Assembly (NCBI GenBank): GCA_964438735.1
Contig: CAYTLW010000003.1
Location: 84,057 to 148,056 of the forward strand
DNA length: 64,000 bases
Reading direction: 5' to 3'
From: CAYTLW01 sp964438735
GTDB lineage: Bacteria; Myxococcota_A; UBA9042
In this document: positions 18,601-24,662 of the stretch, piece after piece
Position numbering within the stretch: the stretch's first letter is position 1
How the letters are laid out: the number at the start of each line of letters is the position of its first letter
Translations under genes and position numbers: made by a program
Notes under the pieces: model-generated
Told to the model about the DNA's origin: nothing
The model's database searches: none
The model's input: only the letters and a program-made list of their open reading frames with translations

Positions 18601-19785
18601 GGGCTCCAATACTGAAGAGGTGTACAGGCGGGGCCGCAGGCGCGGATCGACCATGACGCAATCGCCCTTGGAATCCTCTTCGCCAAAGTCCGCGCAGCCA
18701 TCGTCATCCCATGACGGCTCAGCCAGCGATTTGGCGAGATACTCGATCGCCTCCTGACGCAGTCCGCTGTCCTGCTTGGACTTGATGTTGCCGGCAGCAG
18801 CGTAGTGCTCGATGAGTGTCTGGAACCAGCCCACTGCGGCCGGGTAGCGATACATTTGGAAGTAGGACCAACCCAATTTGTACAGCGCCAGGCCGTACAT
18901 CTTCGAATCTTTGTTCGCCGCGGCGCGCTTGTAGGCGCTCGCAGCCTGCTCGAACTCGTTGTTGTCGAAGTACATCTCGCCGACCCGCAGCCAGGCTTCG
19001 GCGACGTAGCGAGACTTGGGATACTGCTTGCCCAGCGAGGAGAGCGTGGCGATGGACTTGTCGAATTCGCCCATCTCCGCCTCGCAGAAGCCCTGCAGGT
19101 AGAGCGCGGCATCGGCGTTGCGATACTCCGGCCAACGGCGTGGCAGCCGAACGCCGGCGAGCTTGCCGCTGAGGGAGTCCATCTTCGTGCCGGCGGGCAG
19201 CCAGTGCAGGTACTTGTACAGGGCGATGGAGCGCTGGAACTCCTTGTCCTTGTCGGTCGGCGGATCGAGGATCTTACCGCGATTATACAGGTTCATCTTC
19301 TCGTCGAAGCTGTCCTGGGCGAGGTTGTATTCGGCGATGCTGTCCTCGTAGTACAGCTCGGCGAGCCGGAACATGGCGTCCGGCGTGTATCGGTCGTGGG
19401 CGCGATGGCGGAAGATGAAGGACTCCAGGCGCGCGATCGCTTCCTTACGAAGCTTGAACTGCACCTTGTCGATCTCGTCGATCTGGGTCTGGTACGTGCC
19501 GGCGATCTTCTTCTGACGCTTGCCAATCTCGTCCGAGATGAACTCGCGCACCTCGTCGCGGTACTCGCTGGCCGCTCGCTTGTACAAAGCGAAGGCTGCC
19601 ATGAACTGCGCGGCCTCGGACTTCATGCGCGCCGGATCATCCAACAGATCGCCGACGTCGCCCCGATAACGCGGCATCCTGGACTGCGCGATCGCGGTGG
19701 TCGCGCTCAAGCCCAGGCCACAGATCACCAGACTGGCGACGATGAGCCGCCCCCTGCCGACAGGCCAACGATCGCCGGGAATCAT
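15694..19785 (-). CDS. Large exported TPR protein
   Basis: 1363 residues. A signal peptide (MIPGDRWPVGRGRLIVASLVICGLGL...) is cleaved near AIAQ, residue 34. The rest is almost entirely helical repeats: BamD-like TPRs (PDAMFRLAELYYEDSIAEYN, AEAWLRVGEMYFDNNEFEQA, LYKLGWSYFQMYRYPAAVGW) up to about residue 350, further TPR-like helices to about 1150, then Lys/Arg-rich helices. No catalytic motif was found. Four-base ATGA overlaps join it to genes on both sides, so it is translated with two other exported repeat proteins. Size and context recall the large TPR proteins of the Myxococcus gliding complex (AgnA/GltD), but this is an analogy only. Confidence 0.72.
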   Translation of the reverse strand: MIPGDRWPVGRGRLIVASLVICGLGLSATTAIAQSRMPRYRGDVGDLLDDPARMKSEAAQFMAAFALYKRAASEYRDEVREFISDEIGKRQKKIAGTYQTQIDEIDKVQFKLRKEAIARLESFIFRHRAHDRYTPDAMFRLAELYYEDSIAEYNLAQDSFDEKMNLYNRGKILDPPTDKDKEFQRSIALYKYLHWLPAGTKMDSLSGKLAGVRLPRRWPEYRNADAALYLQGFCEAEMGEFDKSIATLSSLGKQYPKSRYVAEAWLRVGEMYFDNNEFEQAASAYKRAAANKDSKMYGLALYKLGWSYFQMYRYPAAVGWFQTLIEHYAAAGNIKSKQDSGLRQEAIEYLAKSLAEPSWDDDGCADFGEEDSKGDCVMVDPRLRPRLYTSSVLEPKTEDFPNWKDLYQGPVLASLEASLSARADVRKRLTKDMPYVREVLMVYGNALMEQAEDDYYRQGLIVLRHVVDRYPLEREAQSIQRKIIRATDLLAAAVTSFRADLKKNPNDAEAKLGLELAEGAMDEQVAERRKYLKLFAKGSEWHNKWGEDKDLARQVDEMVAQVRLNFAKLIHSQAQGLRASGNEEMALRKYGEAAKEYETLLLADPEATGAYDLAWTLADVLFFAGRRCDGLRTKDGELLTGADGELMAYPADAQLEIKAACESLHKSVKYFNMVRDWKGDKGKDDEGVPLDYTEEAAFSSIIATERILNARAAFAVDDPDRLPVRMVPEIRPSSAQDEKDAEATKNSTKIVRVGRQPLAKAVVEWLQSVDGYIASGRENVKEPDRAVKLALKSAELLYKNRHFDEWKEGATDGIKAPFWSSRVRFWWIMKNHPKSEQAIEAAKNLLTSYEIERDYDELKTVAKYIEEHNLGKAEQIKAIREQIEVFSLGVLARHADQLLKEGEEQHKMAEASADPVEANMEHKKARKIFEEAGDEYRTLRARTKSTEQKLASLMNAQLLYYKAQRWNKCFDVLDEAEKMLEEVNKTEKDAKEKKKNHKRLMTVIKTRAALQFDFFRIPESIANYRRLYELDPGSKDGENALLNAAKLAYFNSNWNLSVELNREIIKRFASKPDKKEDVYQAAWRVPEAYKKMGDTNGYIKELRAYNKKYTGDPKVSSKIFRSMVEIAHIYRSRGDRKNEVREWNRILAAFTKGGFEQNGGPEARAAAEAEFRLMEPRYNKFLATKLKENKRLRPSKRIMDLQKQVKAMIAGATGDLKKVKDPATGQKVEKRVGGLYNDYRDRVAAYGSRDWSYAAFLYRSQVLTHLARTIYNAPRPSDLDEDQEMAYEEALENFGGPIENHAISSLEVAMKDAIAKGVVNEWVTKLRVAINKYKPAEYPLLKEARRMVVDPPGIAPEAEKELR

Positions 19786-22241
19786 TGCGCCTCCTCGACG
19801 TCGTCATCGCCGGACAGGTCCTCCAGGACCTTCTGCAGGGTCTTGACCTTCTTTGCGCGATCAGCCTGCAAAGACCTGATCTCCTTTGCCTTGTCCAGCT
19901 TTCTCTGCCACGCGACATCGACCAGTCCCAGGTCGGCCTCGAGGACGACATCGGCGAGTCTGGTCTGCGCCCGGCGGATCAGCGTGTAGCCCACCGTGCG
20001 CGCCAGCTTGCGCGACTGCTCCTCGTAGGAGTTCACCTGGATCTTGTAGTTGGCGATGTTCCGCTTTTCGATGGCCAGCTGTTTGCCGATCACCGCAGTG
20101 CGCTGGGCAGCGCGTCGGCCAATCTGGCCGTAGAGCTTGCCGATCTGGACCAGGCCTTCATCGAGCAGCCCGCGAACGATGCGCAGACGCGACCTCTGGG
20201 AGTTGTAGCGATTCACGCGCGCGAGCGCGTTGGCGTAGATCTGCTGCTCGGCCCGTTGCGCCGAGAGCAACGCCCCGCGGACCTTGGCTTCATCGCGACT
20301 GACCTTATCACCGGGCCGACCCGTGGTGCTCGCCCGTATCTCCACGTCGTTGGCCAGCCCATCAACAAGTCGGAAAACGCGACGCAATTCGTCCTTCTCC
20401 TGCTGCAATCCGGCGCGAATCTCGGCCTCGCGTTCCTTGCCGAGGGCGAGGCCCTGGGTGCCGTAGACGCGCTCGTTGAGCATCTTCTCGATGGCCAGGA
20501 TCTGGTCTCTGAGTGAGGCGAGGGCGGACTTGAGCAGGCTGATCTGTGCCGACAGGTCGTTGAAGACGTTGGCGACGCGATTCTGGCGCATCTCCCAGGC
20601 CCGGGCGGTGGGCGGGATCTTGGCAAAGGCCGCGCGCAGGCGCTGGCGCTCGCGCTTGAGGTGTTCAGCCTTGCGCTTTTCGTCTTCGTTCATGGCCGGC
20701 AGCGCGTTCTTGCGCATCAGCTCCACGACGCGTTCGCCGATGGAGACGATGCGATTCTCGTTCTCGACGAGCTTCAGCCAGCCGTCTTTGAGCGAGGGGA
20801 ACATGTCGAGCCGATTGCCTTCCTTCAGCGCCGCCTCGATGGTGCGGGCGATGCGATCGGAGATGCGAACGTCGCGTTTTTCGGCGCTCATCTCGTCGAA
20901 CAACCCGACGACGCGCCCCATGTCCTCGTCACGCTCGATGAATCGGGCCACGCGCTGCGAGACCGGTCGCACGACGGAGTACTCGTCAGAGCCTCGGTTG
21001 AGCAACCAGGAGAAGAACTGCTCCAGGCGCTCGTTGCTGGACGCGAATCGTGTCATCTCTCCGGAGATTGCGCTGTAGCGCTCCACCACGTCCTTATAAG
21101 CCGAGTCGGCCGAGTCATATTCCTTGGAGATCAGATTGATGCGTCCGCGCAGCACTGCAGCTTCCACCGCGACCTGGTCGTCGCTCACCGTAAGCAGCAG
21201 GATGTCCAACGCTTCCAGTGCCTTCTTGGGCCGTGCTCCGGCGACGTAGGTGGCCGCCATCTCGAACAACGCCGCCTCGTAGACGGGCGAATTCCGATCC
21301 ACCGACTGGTAGTGGAACACCGCATCATCATAAAGCTTCTTCGCGCGACCCTCGGCCTGCTTCTGCTCTTCGGGCTTGCGCAGAGCGGCGACCGAGGCCT
21401 TGGAATCATTGCCCCGCTTGAGGAAGATTCGACCCAGGGCGAGGTTGCAATAGTCGACCACGACCTGCTTGGGCCGGCGATCCTTGTCACCGGTCTTCGC
21501 TGCGCCGACCACATCCCGGAACTCGCGCACCGCGTCGTCGAGTTTGCCGGCGTCGACGTGCATGGCGCCGAGATAGAATCGGGCGTTGGGCCAGCGGCGA
21601 TCGCCGACGCTGATCTGCTCCAGGTACTGCTTGGCCTCCGGGAACTGACGCGCGGCGAAGAACGAGCGACCGAATTGGTACATCAGGTCCGACAGGCGGC
21701 TGCCTGGCGGAATCGACGACAGGTGGCGGGCGAGCCGCTTGACGTCCTCAAATCGACGCAGCCGGATCGCGATGTCGACCATGGCCCGCAAGGCGGGCTG
21801 GAAGTGTTTGCCGCGCTGCCCACGCAGTACCAGGGAGAGGTATTTGCCGGCCGCCTTCCAGTTGCGCATGCGGTACAGCGAGTTGCCCAGCATGAACAGG
21901 GCGGTCGTGTAGTCGCGGCTGCGCTGGAACTGCTTGTTGTGCACCAGGTCCATCAGCTGGACGGTGGCGGTGTTCAGGTTGCCGCGTTCGTAGGCCAGGG
22001 TGGCCTCGACAAAGCGTCGATCCAGCGGGTAGCGACGCTCGCGGGCGATGGCCGTCTGGAGGTCGGAGTCGACCAAACGCACGGCCGCCCGCACGTTGTC
22101 GGTGTCGACTTCGATCGCCCGGACCGGATCGTTTGCCTGGGCAAAAGACGGCACGGCCGCTGCGAGAGCAACGACCAGTGCAAGTGCCCGAAGCTGCGGC
22201 ACCCGTGACAGGGCGACCGCCTGGACTGCAGTTTGGTTCAT
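19782..22241 (-). CDS. Exported TPR/coiled-coil protein
   Basis: 819 residues. It has a signal peptide (hydrophobic LRALALVVALAAAVPSFAQA, cleavage near 36). Residues about 60-360 contain TPR-like pairs (YTTALFMLGNSLYRMRNWKA, MYQFGRSFFAARQFPEAKQY). Residues about 450-819 are long charged helices with coiled-coil character (REAEIRAGLQQEKDELRRVF, RSLQADRAKKVKTLQKVLED) and no Cys or enzyme motif. The start codon overlaps the preceding stop by one base (TAATG) and its own stop overlaps the next gene by 4 bases. A periplasmic scaffold that pairs with the other TPR proteins is the simplest reading; the family was not recognised. Confidence 0.7.
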   Translation of the reverse strand: MNQTAVQAVALSRVPQLRALALVVALAAAVPSFAQANDPVRAIEVDTDNVRAAVRLVDSDLQTAIARERRYPLDRRFVEATLAYERGNLNTATVQLMDLVHNKQFQRSRDYTTALFMLGNSLYRMRNWKAAGKYLSLVLRGQRGKHFQPALRAMVDIAIRLRRFEDVKRLARHLSSIPPGSRLSDLMYQFGRSFFAARQFPEAKQYLEQISVGDRRWPNARFYLGAMHVDAGKLDDAVREFRDVVGAAKTGDKDRRPKQVVVDYCNLALGRIFLKRGNDSKASVAALRKPEEQKQAEGRAKKLYDDAVFHYQSVDRNSPVYEAALFEMAATYVAGARPKKALEALDILLLTVSDDQVAVEAAVLRGRINLISKEYDSADSAYKDVVERYSAISGEMTRFASSNERLEQFFSWLLNRGSDEYSVVRPVSQRVARFIERDEDMGRVVGLFDEMSAEKRDVRISDRIARTIEAALKEGNRLDMFPSLKDGWLKLVENENRIVSIGERVVELMRKNALPAMNEDEKRKAEHLKRERQRLRAAFAKIPPTARAWEMRQNRVANVFNDLSAQISLLKSALASLRDQILAIEKMLNERVYGTQGLALGKEREAEIRAGLQQEKDELRRVFRLVDGLANDVEIRASTTGRPGDKVSRDEAKVRGALLSAQRAEQQIYANALARVNRYNSQRSRLRIVRGLLDEGLVQIGKLYGQIGRRAAQRTAVIGKQLAIEKRNIANYKIQVNSYEEQSRKLARTVGYTLIRRAQTRLADVVLEADLGLVDVAWQRKLDKAKEIRSLQADRAKKVKTLQKVLEDLSGDDDVEEAQ

Positions 22242-22999
22242 TACTTCGCCGCTGCCTCCGAGCCCTTGCCCTTGGCGCGATTTTGGACCTGTTTGACCTC
22301 GTACTTGATGTACGGCTTGTCCTCCAGGTCGGTGCCCACACCGCCGCGCTCATAGCCGACGACGCTGACCTCCGTCACGCGGCCTTTCGCCGCGTAGAAG
22401 GTGTAGGACGACTTGAGCTTGAAGACGTAGCCCTTCAGGTACGAGAAAAGATTGGAGTTGCCCCGGTAGACGAGTTCGACTGTAAGTGCGTGATTGCCCG
22501 GGATGATCGAGCCGTTGTAGATCTCGAATTCGCGGCGCTTCTGCAGCAAGCCATTCGAGTTGTCCTGGTAATAGATCTTCTTGCCGTCGAGATAGTAGAG
22601 CACGCTCTGCAGCTCGAAGAAGGAGCCCATCTCGTTCTTGTGCACCAGGATGGAGCGCGACTCGGCGATCACGTTGTCGAGGATCTGCTCCTTGAGCAGC
22701 AGAAGGCGGGTCTTCGTCTGAAAGATCCGCTCCTTGATTCCGACCACGCGTTCTTCGATCTCACGCAGGCGCGCCTCGTATTGCGCGTCCCCAGCCTTCG
22801 GCACCACGACCGGCTTCTTGGCGGCCGGTTTCGCAGCGGGTTTGGCGGCGGGTTTGGCTGCCGGTTTTGCCGGAGCGGCCGCGGCTGCAGCGGGCTTCGG
22901 CGTCGGCGCTGGCGCCGCGGCCTGTGCCCAACCCAACTGGGTCGAGGCAATGAGCAATGCCAGCGTCAGGCTTGGCGTTCGCAACTGTCGTCTCATCAC
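22241..22999 (-). CDS. Exported protein with Ala/Pro/Lys linker and C-terminal beta domain
   Basis: 252 residues. A signal peptide ends near GWAQAAA (residue 27), followed by an Ala/Pro/Lys linker with tandem PAAK units (residues about 30-65), a coiled-coil helix (ARLREIEERVVGIKERIFQT) and a beta-rich C-terminal domain (GNHALTVELVYRGNSNLFSY and YKVKQ-like strands). Proteins with such linkers are often mis-annotated as dihydrolipoamide acetyltransferase, but no lipoyl domain or catalytic domain is present. It is the first gene of the TPR operon, 146 bases below a good sigma-70-type promoter, and touches the next gene by TAATG. It may tether the assembly to the cell wall or an outer-membrane partner. 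Confidence 0.65.
   Translation of the reverse strand: MMRRQLRTPSLTLALLIASTQLGWAQAAAPAPTPKPAAAAAAPAKPAAKPAAKPAAKPAAKKPVVVPKAGDAQYEARLREIEERVVGIKERIFQTKTRLLLLKEQILDNVIAESRSILVHKNEMGSFFELQSVLYYLDGKKIYYQDNSNGLLQKRREFEIYNGSIIPGNHALTVELVYRGNSNLFSYLKGYVFKLKSSYTFYAAKGRVTEVSVVGYERGGVGTDLEDKPYIKYEVKQVQNRAKGKGSEAAAK
22821..22868 (-). repeat. Four 12-bp tandem repeats (PAAK linker)
   Basis: Four imperfect 12-base units at 22821, 22833, 22845 and 22857 encode the PAAK linker of the exported protein spanning this position. Unit differences are mostly in third codon positions. Confidence 0.7.
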
Positions 23000-23151
23000 A
23001 TCCTCTGATCGGCCGTATCGACCCGCCCTTCGGCGCGTCCGCCCGCCTGGCGGTGGCTTCTACATGTACGTCACTGCGTCCGCGGGATTCGATCTGGCTC
23101 CATGGGCGAGCGGGCGCTGTTGCGTACCCCATCTCGACACCGTGCTGGCCG

Positions 23152-23180
23152 AGTATACGTAGCAGCAGACCGGGCGTCAA
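23152..23180 (-). promoter_or_regulatory. Sigma-70-type promoter of the TPR operon
   Basis: On the reverse strand, TTGACG (23175-23180) is separated by exactly 17 bases from TATACT (23152-23157): 5/6 and 5/6 matches to the consensus. Transcription would begin near 23145, giving a leader of about 146 bases before the ATG at 22999. It lies in the 257-base gap between obg and the TPR operon. Confidence 0.65.
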
Positions 23181-23256
23181 TTCGACAGGCACAATGTAAG
23201 CTATTGTTATTACTGCGCAACTCCGCTCATCTTCGAATCTGTTGCGACCGAAGTTC

Positions 23257-24279
23257 TCAGTCCGTTGGATCCCAGGTGTCCTTGGCGACCTCGTGGTCGG
23301 GCAACAACGCAGCGATTCGATCGAGCAGTTCGGGAACGCCGGCACGCGTGACACCGGACACCGGCAGCACCGGAGTGTCCAGCGTGCCGGCCAGCGTGGC
23401 GGCAGCCTCGGCGGCGTCCGGTCCGAGGGCGTCCGCTTTGCCCAGCGCCACACAGCTGGGGCGTTCCAGCAGGTCGCCAGCGTACCTGCCGAGCTCATGG
23501 CGAAGCACTCGCCAGGCTGACTCAGGTTCTTCCTCATCGACTGCTGCCAGCAGAAACACCAGCACGGTGCAACGCTCAACGTGACGTAAGAACTGAATGC
23601 CAAGCCCGGCGCCATCGGCTGCGCCTTCGATGAGCCCGGGGATATCGGCGACCGTGAAGATGCGCCCCCCATGACGGACGACGCCGAGATTCGGGACCAG
23701 GGTGGTGAATGGATAATCGGCAACGCGGGCTCTCGAGGCGGAGATGCTTCGGATCAGTGTCGATTTGCCAGCATTGGGCAAGCCGACCAGAGCCACATCG
23801 GCGAGCAGCTTCAGCTCGAACAGCAGGTTCCGGGTTTCTCCGGGGCGGCCCGGATCGACGCGCTCCGGAGCCTGGGTTGTCGACGACCGAAAGCGGTAGT
23901 TTCCGCGCCCGCCAATGCCTCCAACAGCCACAATAGCGCGCTGTCCATCGACTACCAGGTCCGCTAAGATCTGGCCGTTGTCTTCATCTACTACCTCCGT
24001 GCCCACCGGCACGGTGATGACCAGTTCGGCGCCGCTGCGTCCGGTGCTTCGCTTGTCGCCGCCTTGTCGTCCGTCCTCGGCGCGGTGAATCCGTCGGTGG
24101 TGGAAGTCGAGCAGGGTGCGTGACCGGGTACTCGCCACCAGTACGACGTCGCCGCCGCGGCCGCCATCGCCGCCGTCGGGACCACCGCGGGGAACGAACT
24201 TCTCGCGCCGGAAATGGCGCGAGCCGGTCCCGCCCTTGCCGCTGACCACGGTGATTCTGGCCTGATCAACGAACTTCAT
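23257..24279 (-). CDS. obgE: Obg-family GTPase (ribosome assembly/stress)
   Basis: 340 residues. The Gly-rich Obg fold occupies residues 1-160 (KFVPRGGPDGGDGGRGGDVV), followed by a G domain: G1 GLPNAGKST at 165-173, a switch region with DYPFTTLVPNLGVV, and G3 VADIPGLIEGA near 211. The expected G4 motif NKxD reads GKAD (VALGKADALG), losing the Asn that contacts guanine. There is no OCT domain, so the protein ends soon after the G domain, as in several short Obg proteins. Obg GTPases act in 50S maturation and the stringent response. In most bacteria rplU-rpmA precede obg; they are not in this window. Confidence 0.93.
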   Translation of the reverse strand: MKFVDQARITVVSGKGGTGSRHFRREKFVPRGGPDGGDGGRGGDVVLVASTRSRTLLDFHHRRIHRAEDGRQGGDKRSTGRSGAELVITVPVGTEVVDEDNGQILADLVVDGQRAIVAVGGIGGRGNYRFRSSTTQAPERVDPGRPGETRNLLFELKLLADVALVGLPNAGKSTLIRSISASRARVADYPFTTLVPNLGVVRHGGRIFTVADIPGLIEGAADGAGLGIQFLRHVERCTVLVFLLAAVDEEEPESAWRVLRHELGRYAGDLLERPSCVALGKADALGPDAAEAAATLAGTLDTPVLPVSGVTRAGVPELLDRIAALLPDHEVAKDTWDPTD

Positions 24280-24308
24280 AGTAGACCTGTTAATCCGTTG
24301 AATCCGCG

Positions 24309-24337
24309 AGGGTAGAATCAGTCGCGCTGGTGATCAA
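24309..24337 (-). promoter_or_regulatory. Possible obg promoter
   Basis: On the reverse strand TTGATC (24332-24337), a 17-base spacer and TACCCT (24309-24314) precede the obg ATG, with an expected start of transcription near 24302 and a leader of about 22 bases. The -10 match is weak (3/6), so this is tentative. Confidence 0.35.
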
Positions 24338-24419
24338 CCGGGCGTCGTCGAGCGCGGATCCGCCAGACGTTGGAAGACACGGGAGAATGCCCGAAATGTG
24401 GCCTGTCAGGTCGGCAGAC

Positions 24420-24433
24420 TTGATCTATGTCAA
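24420..24433. promoter_or_regulatory. FNR/Dnr-type binding site upstream of nrdJ
   Basis: The sequence TTGATCTATGTCAA is a TTGAT-N4-GTCAA palindrome, 9 of 10 matches to the FNR consensus TTGAT-N4-ATCAA and a full match to the Dnr/Anr form. It sits 230 bases before nrdJ, which encodes an oxygen-independent class II reductase, so control by an oxygen- or NO-sensing CRP/FNR regulator is plausible. The distance is long for direct activation unless the promoter lies about 24460-24500. Confidence 0.4.
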
Positions 24434-24662
24434 GCCGCCGGCATTGGTTGTTGACCCGTCGGGATTCCACGACGTTGACGTTGGCGCCAGATCGGCCCCC
24501 TTACGCAAGATGTTGTGGTGACCGATTTTTTTGACTACCAGCCCTAGTGGTCGAGACTGTCAGACAACGGTGGTGAACAGGTGATTGCGCCGACCCGGAC
24601 CCCGTGTTGGCGGAACTCTTTGTGCGTGCGGATAAGTGTGTGGATTTGTGGAGGCAGTGGGA

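Larger units (their letters stand above)
24280..24662. other. Divergent intergenic region obg / nrdJ
   Basis: 383 bases with no convincing gene. It holds a possible obg promoter, an FNR/Dnr-like palindrome at 24420-24433 and a run of eight T around 24525-24532 that is not preceded by a stable stem. No B12-riboswitch core (GCCACTG box) was found by eye. The nrdJ ribosome-binding site GGAGG is at 24650-24654. Confidence 0.6.

Noticed and set aside
22241..22999. Dihydrolipoamide acetyltransferase
   Set aside because: The Ala/Pro linker is the only likeness; no lipoyl-binding or catalytic domain is present, and a signal peptide is.
24330..24521. 63-residue open frame between obg and nrdJ
   Set aside because: It starts with GTG without a ribosome-binding site, overlaps the candidate promoter and palindrome, and has no family likeness.
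24524..24533. Rho-independent terminator at a run of T before nrdJ
   Set aside because: No stable GC-rich stem directly precedes the T run.
24280..24662. B12 riboswitch upstream of the B12-dependent reductase
   Set aside because: No conserved core box or expected stem arrangement was found by eye; a covariance-model search would be decisive.
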